In this document: one piece after another, positions 7,747 through 16,996 of the stretch | Position numbering within the stretch: the first letter of the stretch is position 1 | Layout of the letters: every line of letters starts with the position of its first letter | Source of the DNA: Peribacillus folii | GTDB lineage: Bacteria > Bacillota > Bacilli > Bacillales > DSM-1321 | Reading direction: 5' to 3' | NCBI RefSeq assembly: GCF_030271255.1 | Contig: NZ_JASJOM010000004.1 | Span: 62,001 to 126,000, forward strand | DNA: 64,000 bases | Program-made: the position numbers and the translations under genes | Notes under the pieces: generated by a model | Told to the model about the DNA's origin: nothing | Seen by the model: the letters and a program-made list of their open reading frames with translations, nothing else | The model's database searches: none

Positions 7747-9228
7747 TTGGCCTTTTCCAATGATCCGCTTTCACCCGACCAGATGCTCGCCGTCATCAAA
7801 AATGGACTGGGTCCATCCTTCACCCCCAAGAAAATCATCATCATTGGAGCCGGCATTTCTGGATTGGTTGCCGGATCTCTTTTAAAGGAAGCTGGGCACG
7901 AGGTAACGATACTGGAAGCAACAGGCAGGCTCGGCGGCCGCATTTTGACCATGAGGGAGCCCTTTTTGGATGGTGCCTATCTTGAAGCTGGTGCCATGCG
8001 CATCCCGAATTATCATTATTTGGTTGCTGAATATATCAAGAAATACCAATTGCGCACCATTTCTTTTATGAATGCCACTCCAAATGACCCTATTTATGTT
8101 AATGGCATCAAGACCACAGCTGCGATCTACCAACGAAACCCGGATATACTGAAATATCCGGTAGCGCCCCAAGAAAAAGGGAAAACAGCAGAAGAATTAC
8201 TGAATATGGCAATCAAGCCGGTGACGGATTTCATCAATCAAGACCCCATCAACAATTGGGGCATCGTCATTAGAGACTTTGATAAGTACTCCATGAGCTT
8301 CTTTTTGCAATACAATCCAGTAGGGATCAGCTTATCCACGGGGGCAATCGAAAGCATAAAGGTCCTTTTGGGCTTGGAGGGCTTCCCGGAGCTTTCCTTT
8401 CCTGCAATCCTTCGTGAACTAATGCCGCTTTTTAATCCGGACATCGACTTTTATGCAATCGAGGGCGGAAACGATCAGCTTCCTTATGCATTTCTGCCGG
8501 AATTGAGGGAAAATCTGAATTTCAATTATCAAGTTAAAAAAATCATCCAACAAGCGGATCAGGTCACCATTGAATCCAGGCATACCCAAAGCAACCGGCC
8601 ATTAACCGTTACTGGTGACATTGCGATCGTGACGATTCCGCTTCAATTATTATCCTTTATCGAGATTGAGCCCCGGAATTCCTTTTCGCATAATAAATGG
8701 AAAGCAATCCGGGAGCTCCATTATGCCGCATCCACCAAAATCGGGCTGCAATTCAGGCAACGATTTTGGGAGAGGGAAGGGATCTATGGCGGGAAATTAT
8801 CGACAGACCTCCCCATCAGGTTTGCCTATTATTCTAATCATTTGTTTAGGAGAAGTGAATCAGGCCTCCTGTTGGCAAGTTACACGTGGGAAGATGATGC
8901 TACCCTATGGGATATCCTCCCAGAAGAAGAACGTATTCAAAACGCGCTCAAAAATTTGGAAAAGGTACATGGAAAACAAGTATACGACCAATTTTTAACC
9001 GGCACTTCCTACAGCTGGACTTTGAATCAGTATGCTTATGGAGCATTCTCCATGTTCAAGCCCGGCCAAGAAACAGACCTGTTCCCATACATCCCCACTC
9101 CGGAAGGCAGAGTCCACTTTGCTGGTGAACATACTTCAACGGTACCTGCCTGGATCGAAGGCGGAATTCAATCCGGGATACGGGTTGCACATGAAGTGAC
9201 GAACCTGCCTAAAACGGACAATAGATAA
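7747..9228 (+). CDS. Flavin monoamine oxidase / L-amino acid oxidase family protein (YobN-like)
   Basis: A 493-residue FAD-dependent amine oxidase. The Rossmann dinucleotide loop is IIIGAGISGLVAGSLLKEAG near residue 35, followed by the ILEATGRLGGRI motif. The C-terminal FAD contact is GRVHFAGEHTSTVPAWIEGG. Residues between form the substrate and amine-oxidase domain. The family oxidatively deaminates amines or amino acids to an oxo product, ammonia and peroxide. It starts with TTG at 7747, supported by GAGAGGAGAG. It is a single-gene unit closed by a terminator. No signal peptide is evident, so cytoplasmic. The substrate is not deducible; L-amino acid oxidase activity is the nearest family guess. 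Confidence 0.85.
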   Translation: MAFSNDPLSPDQMLAVIKNGLGPSFTPKKIIIIGAGISGLVAGSLLKEAGHEVTILEATGRLGGRILTMREPFLDGAYLEAGAMRIPNYHYLVAEYIKKYQLRTISFMNATPNDPIYVNGIKTTAAIYQRNPDILKYPVAPQEKGKTAEELLNMAIKPVTDFINQDPINNWGIVIRDFDKYSMSFFLQYNPVGISLSTGAIESIKVLLGLEGFPELSFPAILRELMPLFNPDIDFYAIEGGNDQLPYAFLPELRENLNFNYQVKKIIQQADQVTIESRHTQSNRPLTVTGDIAIVTIPLQLLSFIEIEPRNSFSHNKWKAIRELHYAASTKIGLQFRQRFWEREGIYGGKLSTDLPIRFAYYSNHLFRRSESGLLLASYTWEDDATLWDILPEEERIQNALKNLEKVHGKQVYDQFLTGTSYSWTLNQYAYGAFSMFKPGQETDLFPYIPTPEGRVHFAGEHTSTVPAWIEGGIQSGIRVAHEVTNLPKTDNR

Positions 9229-9317
9229 ATAACACTTCCGATTTTCCCATGGAACTGCATGGAGCGATCAAAAACCAAATAAAACCGGAGACATCCTCTT
9301 ACCGAGTTTTTATCCAG

Positions 9318-9350
9318 AAACCTTCCCTTTCAGGAGGGTTTTATTTTTTT
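9318..9350 (+). terminator. Terminator after the amine oxidase gene
   Basis: AAACCTTCC, a 6-nt loop, then GGAGGGTTT (9-bp stem with one mismatch) followed by TTATTTTTTT. Confidence 0.7.
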
Positions 9351-9356
9351 GAGCAA

Positions 9357-10469
9357 TTACTTAATCCCTCCTTTTGAGCCAAAGTCAATGATCTCTAAGT
9401 CAATGTGGTAATTGATATCGGCATCGCTAAAAATTTCATCCCACTTCTCCTTGTCTTCCTCCCAGAACTTGGGGTGCTGGTTTTGTACATAACGGAATAA
9501 CCCTGCCACCCCCGTTTTGTATTGATGCTGCAATTTCCCGACAATCTTTTCGACATCTTGCTTCACCTTGTCCTCTGCATCGCGCTCCGCTTCTTTTAAA
9601 TAGCTTTCTTTGTAGGAATTTTCCTTGCCATACCAATCCTCCGAAAGCCTTGCCGTATACCCGACAGAAATATCGATGGTTAAATGATTTCCGTGCAATT
9701 CCGTTACGATCTTTCGCCTTTTTCGCTTATCCACTTCCACACTGAATGGGGTTCCATGATGGGTCGTTTCGATTATTCCTCCCTTCACTGATCCGTTCAG
9801 CCAATTTAGTGATTCAATATCCTTGTTATTCATGAGCCCGACCAACTTGGAATTGTTGATCACCCCAGCTCCCTGCAATATTAATTTCCCCCCTTTGATC
9901 TCGACTGCCTGAATCGCAAAGCTTCCATCCGATTGCAGGCTGGAGGATGCTTGACCCAATGTTAATGGCGGAAGGATCTTGTTCGTTCGCTTAACATTGT
10001 CTTTCAATTCATAGATCACATTAGAAGGAATCTCACCGTCGTCCGCTCTCTCCAAAATGTCCTTCGTCGGTCTCTTGGTTAAAAAAACAAAGCAGCTCCT
10101 TCTTGTATTGTTATCACGAATCGACTGATTGATGATGGCTTCCATCGGGATCTTTCTTAATACTTCTTCATTGATGAGCAGAATCCGTTGATGATTGGTC
10201 AATACCGTATTGGTTAGAAGCAAGGAATCCCTAATTGCCTCATGTAGCGTTTTAGCACTGACGGTCACATTTTTATATTTCAATTTAGCTTGGTTTTCCT
10301 GCAAACTGTATCCCGGAGGCACAAGGATTTGCTGTGTTAACATGATTTCGTTTTTGTTTTTACTTAAATCGATTCCCACTCCGACTACAAGCGATAATTC
10401 CTCAATATTTTCACTGTCCCAGCACCCTGAAAGCAATGGTATCAGTAAGAGCATCCATAACCTTTTCAT
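9357..10469 (-). CDS. GerAC-type spore germination receptor lipoprotein (receptor 1, C subunit)
   Basis: A 370-residue lipoprotein of the Ger(x)C family. The signal ends in a clear lipobox, LLSGCWDSENIEEL, where C16 would be lipidated. Downstream are the family's conserved EELSLVVGVGID start and a long alpha/beta ectodomain. GerC subunits sit on the outer face of the spore inner membrane with the A and B subunits and are needed for nutrient sensing. The start overlaps the gerAB stop as ATGA. It is the last gene of a three-gene operon (A-B-C) and follows the preceding plus-strand gene convergently, sharing the space of its terminator. Confidence 0.92.
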   Translation of the reverse strand: MKRLWMLLLIPLLSGCWDSENIEELSLVVGVGIDLSKNKNEIMLTQQILVPPGYSLQENQAKLKYKNVTVSAKTLHEAIRDSLLLTNTVLTNHQRILLINEEVLRKIPMEAIINQSIRDNNTRRSCFVFLTKRPTKDILERADDGEIPSNVIYELKDNVKRTNKILPPLTLGQASSSLQSDGSFAIQAVEIKGGKLILQGAGVINNSKLVGLMNNKDIESLNWLNGSVKGGIIETTHHGTPFSVEVDKRKRRKIVTELHGNHLTIDISVGYTARLSEDWYGKENSYKESYLKEAERDAEDKVKQDVEKIVGKLQHQYKTGVAGLFRYVQNQHPKFWEEDKEKWDEIFSDADINYHIDLEIIDFGSKGGIK

Positions 10470-11560
10470 CGGCTTCTTCTACTCCTTTTCACTTGAACGA
10501 TCACGAAGGTAACGATGGGGAGTCCGATCAAAATCACGGGGAAAGCATACCCCAGCATGTCGCTCATTTTAAAAATCTGGATTGTATTTTTGGGGATTTC
10601 CGCCAGGATGAACATGACGGGCACGAGAATGATCAGATTCGTTGTATATGAATTGTTGAAAATCCTCGACATGCCTTCCGCGGCAAAATAATAGTAAATC
10701 GCATGTGTACAAAAAAACTGAAGGATCCAGGTGATTAATAGAAACAGCTCCAAACGCTCGATGAATATCCCCTTGACTTCAAATGATTGGATAAATGAAA
10801 TCGTTGGCCATGTGACGGCTTTGACTTCAGGTACAGTCAAGGTAGCCACAACCAGAACATAAGTAATCACGTATAAAACCACGGGAATGAAAAAACCGAG
10901 TAAAACCCCGCGCCTGACCTTTTTTTGATTTTTCACTAAACCAAACATGAAAATGAAAAGCTCGATGCCAAAGAAGGATAGAGTCCCGGTGCCCATCCCT
11001 TTCATAACGGGCATAATGCCTTTGCTAAAGACAGGCTGTATGTTTTTTAAATCGACGACCCTGATACTTAGCAAGTAAATAAATAAAACGATGACAATCG
11101 TCAGCGGCAAAAAGAACACACACACTTTGGCTATCGCTTTAATTCTCCCTGTCAAAAGGTGCATACTGGCTAAAATCAAAGTAAGGATCACGATTTCTTC
11201 CGGGGTATCCTCCAACAGATAAAACCGGACCATTTCACTCATGGCGAGGACTTCGAAACTAGCCACACCAATAAAGTACGACACGATGAGCAGCCCGACA
11301 ATCTTGGAGAGCCAACTTCCAAAAGCCTCTTCCATATATGTAAAATAACTAGTGACCTGATGTTTTTTCAGCATTGCCACAAGCAAACAAACCAACAATC
11401 CAATCAGCAGTCCATCAAGGATCAAGACGATCCAGCCATCGGAAGATTGAACTTTTTCCGTTATTGTCCTTGGAAGCGTCAGCATCCCGATCCCTAACAT
11501 GCCGCAGGAAATGATTGCAGCCAATTCCCCACTAACGATTTTGCCATCCCGCTCGTTCAA
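10466..11560 (-). CDS. GerAB-type spore germination permease (receptor 1, B subunit)
   Basis: A 364-residue, roughly ten-helix membrane protein of the spore germination branch of the amino acid permease (APC) superfamily. The N-terminal GELAAIISCGMLGIGMLTLP segment is the unwound helix-1 region where germinants bind in GerAB homologues. It starts with TTG at 11560, overlapping the TGA of the A gene, with AAGGGGGGAG just upstream. Its C-terminus overlaps the C gene. The B subunit is taken to be the germinant-recognition subunit; the germinant cannot be read from sequence. Confidence 0.92.
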   Translation of the reverse strand: MNERDGKIVSGELAAIISCGMLGIGMLTLPRTITEKVQSSDGWIVLILDGLLIGLLVCLLVAMLKKHQVTSYFTYMEEAFGSWLSKIVGLLIVSYFIGVASFEVLAMSEMVRFYLLEDTPEEIVILTLILASMHLLTGRIKAIAKVCVFFLPLTIVIVLFIYLLSIRVVDLKNIQPVFSKGIMPVMKGMGTGTLSFFGIELFIFMFGLVKNQKKVRRGVLLGFFIPVVLYVITYVLVVATLTVPEVKAVTWPTISFIQSFEVKGIFIERLELFLLITWILQFFCTHAIYYYFAAEGMSRIFNNSYTTNLIILVPVMFILAEIPKNTIQIFKMSDMLGYAFPVILIGLPIVTFVIVQVKRSRRSR

Positions 11561-12987
11561 GAGAGTCTCCCCCCTTTTTTCCGTTTCGGCAATCTAATGA
11601 ACGCATCCTTCCAAGTCTTTCCCCCGATGAAATCCATCGGTTGAAAATAAGGCTCTTGAAAGCTAGTCAATTTGGATAAATGGTTGATGACCAAAATGAA
11701 AAATAAAGTGGTTCCATATAGACCAAGGACGGCCGAAAAGATCATGGCGCCGAACCTTAATGCCCGAAACGCGAGTCCAAAGCTGTATTGCGGTACCGTA
11801 AAAGAAGTGATTGTCGTGATCGCCACGATGATGACCATGAGGGAACTTACGATATTCGCTTGAACGGCTGCCTGTCCGATGATGACTCCTCCGACCAAGC
11901 CTACTGTCTGGCCGATTGGCGCAGGGAGACGGATCCCTGCCTCTCGAAGCAGTTCAATCGTCAGCTCCATAATGATTGCTTCCACAAAAGGGGGAAAGGG
12001 CACGTTCTCCCTCGTTCCTGCGATTGTCATCGCCAGTTCAGTCGGCAGTAATCCCGGGTTGAACGAAACCAAGGAAATATAGATTCCCGATAGGAAAACG
12101 GTCACAAAAAGTGAAAAATACCGCAGGATCCGCAAAAAAGAACCCGCTACCCACCTTTCATAATAATCATCTGGGGATTGCAGCAGCATCGTCATCGTCG
12201 TTGGCGCCATCAAAGCAAACGGCGATCCCTCGATCATGATCACCACTCTTCCCTCTTGCAAGGCGGACAATACTTTATCGGGGCGTTCGGTGTTCTGGAT
12301 TTGCGGGAAGGGGGAAAACGATGTATCTTCAATTAATTCCTCAAGCATTCCTGTATCCTGAAAATCCGTTTCCTTCACTCCATCTATCCGTTCATTCACT
12401 TCTTTTATCAATCTTTCGCTTGCTTTGCCTTCATAATAAATCAGCGCCAATTCACGTTTTTCCAACGTCCCTACCTTTTGTTGCTTGACGATGAGTTTAG
12501 GATGGCTCGAGTATTGCCTGATCAATCCGATATTTTCCTTCAGGCTTTCAATAAAGCCCATCTTGGGGCCCCGGACAACCCTTTCGGTGGTAGGTTCCGC
12601 AAAATTTCGTGTTTTTTCCCTTTCGAGGTTCAAGACATAGCCCGTTGACATTCCGTCTATGAATAAGAGTGTTTTCCCATCAAAAATCTGCTCATTGGCT
12701 TTCTCATACGTATTGATTTCTTCTTCCTTTACCGAACAAATTTTGGAATTGACCAATTGCTCGATTGAAATGGGATGTCCCGTTTTAACCTGGGCAGCTG
12801 ATAAATCCAGAACAATCTCATTGAAGGCTGGATAATCCATCGTTCCATTGACAAATACAAATAATCCAGAGCGATCATAACCGGGAATGTACACCTCTTT
12901 AAAAACCACATCATCCTGCATATCCAATATAGATTTCAATCTTTCCTGGCTCTGATCCAAATTCATATGCAAGAATGTACTTTCCAT
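11557..12987 (-). CDS. GerAA-type spore germination receptor subunit (receptor 1, A subunit)
   Basis: A 476-residue GerA-family protein: a soluble N-terminal domain (about residues 1-250) followed by five or so membrane helices. The conserved core is VPFPPFVEAIIMELTIELLR then REAGIRLPAPIGQTVGLVGG and VIIGQAAV. GerAA subunits oligomerise in the spore inner membrane and are proposed to form the ion channel that opens on germinant binding. The ATG at 12987 follows AAAGGAG. It is the first gene of the minus-strand operon, back to back with a second GerA operon 232 bp away. It lacks the basic N-terminal extension of its paralogue. Confidence 0.93.
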   Translation of the reverse strand: MESTFLHMNLDQSQERLKSILDMQDDVVFKEVYIPGYDRSGLFVFVNGTMDYPAFNEIVLDLSAAQVKTGHPISIEQLVNSKICSVKEEEINTYEKANEQIFDGKTLLFIDGMSTGYVLNLEREKTRNFAEPTTERVVRGPKMGFIESLKENIGLIRQYSSHPKLIVKQQKVGTLEKRELALIYYEGKASERLIKEVNERIDGVKETDFQDTGMLEELIEDTSFSPFPQIQNTERPDKVLSALQEGRVVIMIEGSPFALMAPTTMTMLLQSPDDYYERWVAGSFLRILRYFSLFVTVFLSGIYISLVSFNPGLLPTELAMTIAGTRENVPFPPFVEAIIMELTIELLREAGIRLPAPIGQTVGLVGGVIIGQAAVQANIVSSLMVIIVAITTITSFTVPQYSFGLAFRALRFGAMIFSAVLGLYGTTLFFILVINHLSKLTSFQEPYFQPMDFIGGKTWKDAFIRLPKRKKGGRLS

Positions 12988-13219
12988 CGTGAGCTCCTTT
13001 GTCCAGTGACTGTATTATTTGTATAGTAGTTTCCTCTTTTTTCAATTTTTTATTCGAAGGGAAAATGGCTTTCGACAGTGAAAAATGCTTTTTTCACCTG
13101 CCCTGTATAAGGATTCATCATTCTTCAAAAAAATCCCTGGATTGACATCAATAATGGTTAATCTGTCATTAGATTGCAAATGCTAACCGTCATAAGCATG
13201 AGTTAAGAGGTGAAAAACA
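12988..13219. other. Divergent promoter region of the two germination operons
   Basis: 232 bp between the two gerA-type starts. Germination operons are normally read by SigG in the forespore. I looked for a SigG -35/-10 pair on each strand and found only weak matches, so no promoter is claimed. Confidence 0.5.
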
Positions 13220-14746
13220 TTGTTTAACCGCAGGAATTCCAGAAAAAGCAGCTCACAACAAATGGACATGGACGACGGCATCAATAAAAACTCCGAAATA
13301 CGTGAACTATTCAATTCACTATCATCATCCTATGATTTTATCAACCATCAAGGTTGCTATAATGGCGTTGGGTATTGGGTATCGTATTATCGTTCTTTAA
13401 TCGATGCACAGGAGCTTCATAGAAGTGTACTTTCCGTGATACCGACGTTGGAACAAATCAATTTGGAGCAAATGAAAGATAGCATCCCGATTGAGGATAC
13501 GCTCATTACCAGTACGAGGATTGTCGTTGAGAAGAGAATCATGAGAGGGCATATCGCGATCCGGCTGGATGCGAATCTTGACGAGTGTTTGTTGATAAAC
13601 GTCGTTGCCCAGCAAGGGCGCCAGGTTGATAAACCGGAACTTGAATTTGGAATCATCAGTCCACAGGAGGCCTTTGTCGAGGATATCGATATCAACCTCA
13701 ATCTCGTCAGGAAAAGGCTGCCCCTACCTGAATTGCAAGTAACCGAACTGACTGTGGGCAGCTTATCCAAAACGAAAGTGGCCGTCTTGTCCATTGACGG
13801 CATCGTTGACAAAGCAAATGTGGATACTGTCATCCAGCGCGTCAATGATATAGATTTTGATGAAATCCTGGATGGCTCTCATCTCGCGCAAATGCTTTAT
13901 GACGATAATAGTACCTTGTTTCCCCTTTTTTTAAACACGGAAAGGCCGGATCGCATCGCGAGTGCCCTGGCTGAAGGCAAAGTGGCCATGATCATCGATC
14001 GATCATCTTCCGCCTTGATTGCTCCGACCATTTTACTGGAGTACTTCATTACGATGGAAGATTATAACATGCCCTGGATTCCTGCATCGGCATTTCGTTT
14101 ATTGAGGATATTCGCGGTCATTTTTTCCATATTCGCCACGCCGCTTTATGTGGCAGTCTTGACCTATCATTATGAGCTGATACCTAAGGATCTTTTGGAA
14201 ACGATCGTCACCTCTCGGAATCTGATTCCATTCCAGCCTTTGATCGAGGCGCTATTCTTGGAGATTTCGATCGAGTTACTGCGGGAAGCCGCCTCCAGGC
14301 TTCCAACCAAGGTAGGTCAGACATTGGGTATCGTCGGCGGTATCGTTATCGGACAGGCAGCTGTTGTAGCAGGCCTGACAAGCAATATCTTGTTGATCAT
14401 CGTTGCCCTATCCGCGCTGGCATCCTTTGTAACCCCCATTTATAAAATGGGCAATGCCATCCGGTTACTGCGGTTCCCCTTTTTGATTGGGGCCCAGATC
14501 TGGGGATTGCTCGGGATTACGATTTCGGCGGTGTTTTTAATGACACATCTAATTAAGTTGACATCGATGGGACACCCCTACCTTGAGCCGATTTACCCCT
14601 TCCATCTGAAGGATTGGAAAGATAGCTTCATAAGGATACCCATGAATTTCTTTAAGTCGCGGCCTATCAATTTGCGAACAGAAAATACAAAAAGGCAATC
14701 AACTCCAAAGAAAAACGCAATCAAAAAAAATGATTTCAATGAATGA
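13220..14746 (+). CDS. GerAA-type spore germination receptor subunit (receptor 2, A subunit)
   Basis: A 508-residue paralogue of the divergent A subunit. A basic, serine-rich N-terminus (MFNRRNSRKSSSQQMDMDDG) precedes the soluble domain, followed by membrane helices with IPFQPLIEALFLEISIELLR and REAASRLPTKVGQTLGIVGG. A short basic C-terminal tail ends the protein. It starts with TTG at 13220, with AAGAGGTGAA in front. It opens a three-gene plus-strand operon. Low identity to the neighbouring A protein outside the core suggests that the two receptors recognise different germinants, not that they arose by recent duplication. Confidence 0.93.
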   Translation: MFNRRNSRKSSSQQMDMDDGINKNSEIRELFNSLSSSYDFINHQGCYNGVGYWVSYYRSLIDAQELHRSVLSVIPTLEQINLEQMKDSIPIEDTLITSTRIVVEKRIMRGHIAIRLDANLDECLLINVVAQQGRQVDKPELEFGIISPQEAFVEDIDINLNLVRKRLPLPELQVTELTVGSLSKTKVAVLSIDGIVDKANVDTVIQRVNDIDFDEILDGSHLAQMLYDDNSTLFPLFLNTERPDRIASALAEGKVAMIIDRSSSALIAPTILLEYFITMEDYNMPWIPASAFRLLRIFAVIFSIFATPLYVAVLTYHYELIPKDLLETIVTSRNLIPFQPLIEALFLEISIELLREAASRLPTKVGQTLGIVGGIVIGQAAVVAGLTSNILLIIVALSALASFVTPIYKMGNAIRLLRFPFLIGAQIWGLLGITISAVFLMTHLIKLTSMGHPYLEPIYPFHLKDWKDSFIRIPMNFFKSRPINLRTENTKRQSTPKKNAIKKNDFNE

Positions 14747-14764
14747 TTGCATTAAGGAACCGAT

Positions 14765-15853
14765 ATGAACCTTCTTATAAATGAAAAGTATAAGGTGCAG
14801 CCTTTCTATGTATTTTTTTTAGTACATTCGATGCAAACCGGAATCGGGGTGCTCAGCTTCCAGAGAATGTTAGCAAAATCGACAGGAACGGATGGCTGGA
14901 TCTCCATTCTACTGGCGGGATTGATAGTCCATTTCATGATATGGGTGATTTATAAGATTTTCAGCATTGTACCCGGTGATATCATCACAGTCAATTATCA
15001 TGCATTCGGGAAATTGATCGGGAGTTTCTTCAGCCTCCTATTCGTTCTTTATTTTCTAATTCTCGGGTTGACGGTCATGATCAGCTATATTGAAATCATA
15101 CATGTATGGATGTTTGAAGAGATACCTGCTTGGTCGTTTTCCCTCGTTTTCCTGATCCTGATTTACTATATAAATACAGGGGGATTCCGTACGATCACGG
15201 GTATTGCCTTTTTAAGTGTTTTAGTGACCTACTGGCTTATATTCGTTTTCTTCTATGCCATGAAATACTCTGAATTCACCAATCTACTCCCCATTTTCGA
15301 TCACTCGATATTGGATATATGGGAAGGAACGCGAAATGTCTCCTTGACCATGATTGGATTTGAATTGCTCCTGATATTTCACCCATTCATCAAGGATGCC
15401 AAAGCTTCTCAAAAATATGCTCATGGAGGGGCTTTGACAACAACACTGTTCACCTTATTCATTTATGTAGTATCGCTCATTTTTTATTCTGAGAAGCAGC
15501 TGGTCATGACCATATGGCCAACCCTTTCCATGACGAGCATTGTAGAATTGGCCTTTATTCAACGGTTTGAATATATATTTGTTACATGGTGGGCCATCAT
15601 CATCATACCTAACATGACTATTTCCTTATGGGCTGCCAGCAGGGGGGCCAAGCGATTATTCAATATTCAGCAAAAGTATCCATTATGGGGAATGTCCCTT
15701 ATTATCCTGATGGTCAACATTTTCTTCTTTGATATTGATTCGCTTAATATATTGAAGCGAATCATTGATCCATACGGGGTATTCTTCCTTGGAGCATACC
15801 TGCCTCTTCTTTTGATCATCATCCATATTAAGAAAAAGAGGAATCGTTTATGA
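14765..15853 (+). CDS. GerAB-type spore germination permease (receptor 2, B subunit)
   Basis: A 362-residue multi-helix membrane protein of the GerAB/APC family. The N-terminal helix carries MQTGIGVLSFQR, equivalent to the G-I-G-x-L-x-x-P substrate region of other GerAB proteins, although the usual proline is replaced here. It starts with ATG at 14765 behind AAGGAACC. It lies 18 bp after the A gene and overlaps the C gene by four bases. It is expected to bind the germinant within the GerABC complex. Confidence 0.92.
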   Translation: MNLLINEKYKVQPFYVFFLVHSMQTGIGVLSFQRMLAKSTGTDGWISILLAGLIVHFMIWVIYKIFSIVPGDIITVNYHAFGKLIGSFFSLLFVLYFLILGLTVMISYIEIIHVWMFEEIPAWSFSLVFLILIYYINTGGFRTITGIAFLSVLVTYWLIFVFFYAMKYSEFTNLLPIFDHSILDIWEGTRNVSLTMIGFELLLIFHPFIKDAKASQKYAHGGALTTTLFTLFIYVVSLIFYSEKQLVMTIWPTLSMTSIVELAFIQRFEYIFVTWWAIIIIPNMTISLWAASRGAKRLFNIQQKYPLWGMSLIILMVNIFFFDIDSLNILKRIIDPYGVFFLGAYLPLLLIIIHIKKKRNRL

Positions 15854-16935
15854 GAAAATTACTTCCTGTCATTTTTACTGCTGCCATTCTTAGCGGCTGT
15901 GCCCAGCCACGAGTCGTTGACGAGGTGAACATGTCCCAGGCAATCGGCTACGATATGCTTAATAATGATAGAATTGAAGGAATGTTCGTCATCCCCATCT
16001 TCCAACAAGACAAAATGGGGAAATACCAGATCTTATCCGGCACTTCATCGACGACAAGTGATGTGCAGGCCGCCGTTTCAAAAAAAGCAGACAAAACGGT
16101 GTTGCTTGGACAGACCCGCATCGTTTTATTCAGTGAAAAAATCGTTCATAAAATCGGGATGACTGAACTGACTGATTATCTTTACCGTGAGCCTCAGCTT
16201 GGCAACCGGGTTCTTCTCGTCATCGTCGAGGGAAAGGTAAAGGATATCATCCATACAAAGCCATCAAATTCGAATGTGAATATCGGGATATTCTTATCGA
16301 ACCTAATCAATCAGCAAAACGAAACAGGGAACGGACCGGACACCAACCTCCATCTTTTTTTGGGGAATTCCTTGGAAGACGGCGGTGATGCCTATCTCCC
16401 GATTATAAAAAAAATCGGCAATGACCTTGCTGTTTCCGGTGTTGCCCTGTTTCATGAAAATAAGATTGTCAGTAAAGTGAACACAAAAGATATGTTCGTT
16501 TTCAAAACGCTGGTTCAATCTCATCGAAGGGGAATATATAAATTTCAATTAGATGACGAGAAGAAAAGCGATATTGTCGTGGAAAGCATCCGGAGCGGCA
16601 CGAGTTACCATATCTCCGACTCTGAGAGCGATCCATCGATGACGATAAAGCTCAAAATAAAAGGACAAATTAAAGAGTCAATGAGAAGTGACAATCTTAC
16701 CAATCGAAAAATGATCAAAAAAATTGAACAGGATATGGAAGCCGATTTAACGAGGCAGGCAACCAGGCTTATTAAAGATTTCCAAAAACGCAACATTGAT
16801 CCGATTGGCCTGAAGGAAAAATTTCACGCCAAAAATAAAAGAATGACCTACCAGCGTTGGAAAAGCATGTACCCCAACATGGACATCCAAATAGAAGCCA
16901 AGGCAGACATCCTCCAAACTGGGGTTTCGGAATGA
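15850..16935 (+). CDS. GerAC-type spore germination receptor lipoprotein (receptor 2, C subunit)
   Basis: A 361-residue Ger(x)C lipoprotein. The signal is MRKLLPVIFTAAILSGCAQP with lipobox cysteine C17. The following VVDEVNMSQAIGYD matches the start of the mature C subunit, and the three-domain ectodomain region extends to the end. The ATG overlaps the B stop as ATGA, so translation is probably coupled. It is the last gene of the operon and is followed by a strong terminator shared with cysI on the other strand. Confidence 0.92.
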   Translation: MRKLLPVIFTAAILSGCAQPRVVDEVNMSQAIGYDMLNNDRIEGMFVIPIFQQDKMGKYQILSGTSSTTSDVQAAVSKKADKTVLLGQTRIVLFSEKIVHKIGMTELTDYLYREPQLGNRVLLVIVEGKVKDIIHTKPSNSNVNIGIFLSNLINQQNETGNGPDTNLHLFLGNSLEDGGDAYLPIIKKIGNDLAVSGVALFHENKIVSKVNTKDMFVFKTLVQSHRRGIYKFQLDDEKKSDIVVESIRSGTSYHISDSESDPSMTIKLKIKGQIKESMRSDNLTNRKMIKKIEQDMEADLTRQATRLIKDFQKRNIDPIGLKEKFHAKNKRMTYQRWKSMYPNMDIQIEAKADILQTGVSE

Positions 16936-16951
16936 ACTGAAAGACACATGC

Positions 16952-16986
16952 AAAAACGAGACGGGGTTGATTCCCGTCTCGTTTTT
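16952..16986. terminator. Bidirectional terminator between gerC and cysI
   Basis: A perfect 14-bp stem, AAAAACGAGACGGG / CCCGTCTCGTTTTT, with a 7-base loop. The A/T ends of the stem supply a U-tract in either direction, serving the plus-strand ger operon and the minus-strand cysJI operon. Confidence 0.85.
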
Positions 16987-16996
16987 GTTGCATGGA

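Noticed and set aside
12988..13219. SigG-type promoters for the germination operons
   Set aside because: Expected biologically, but neither strand gave a -35/-10 pair with acceptable spacing and match.
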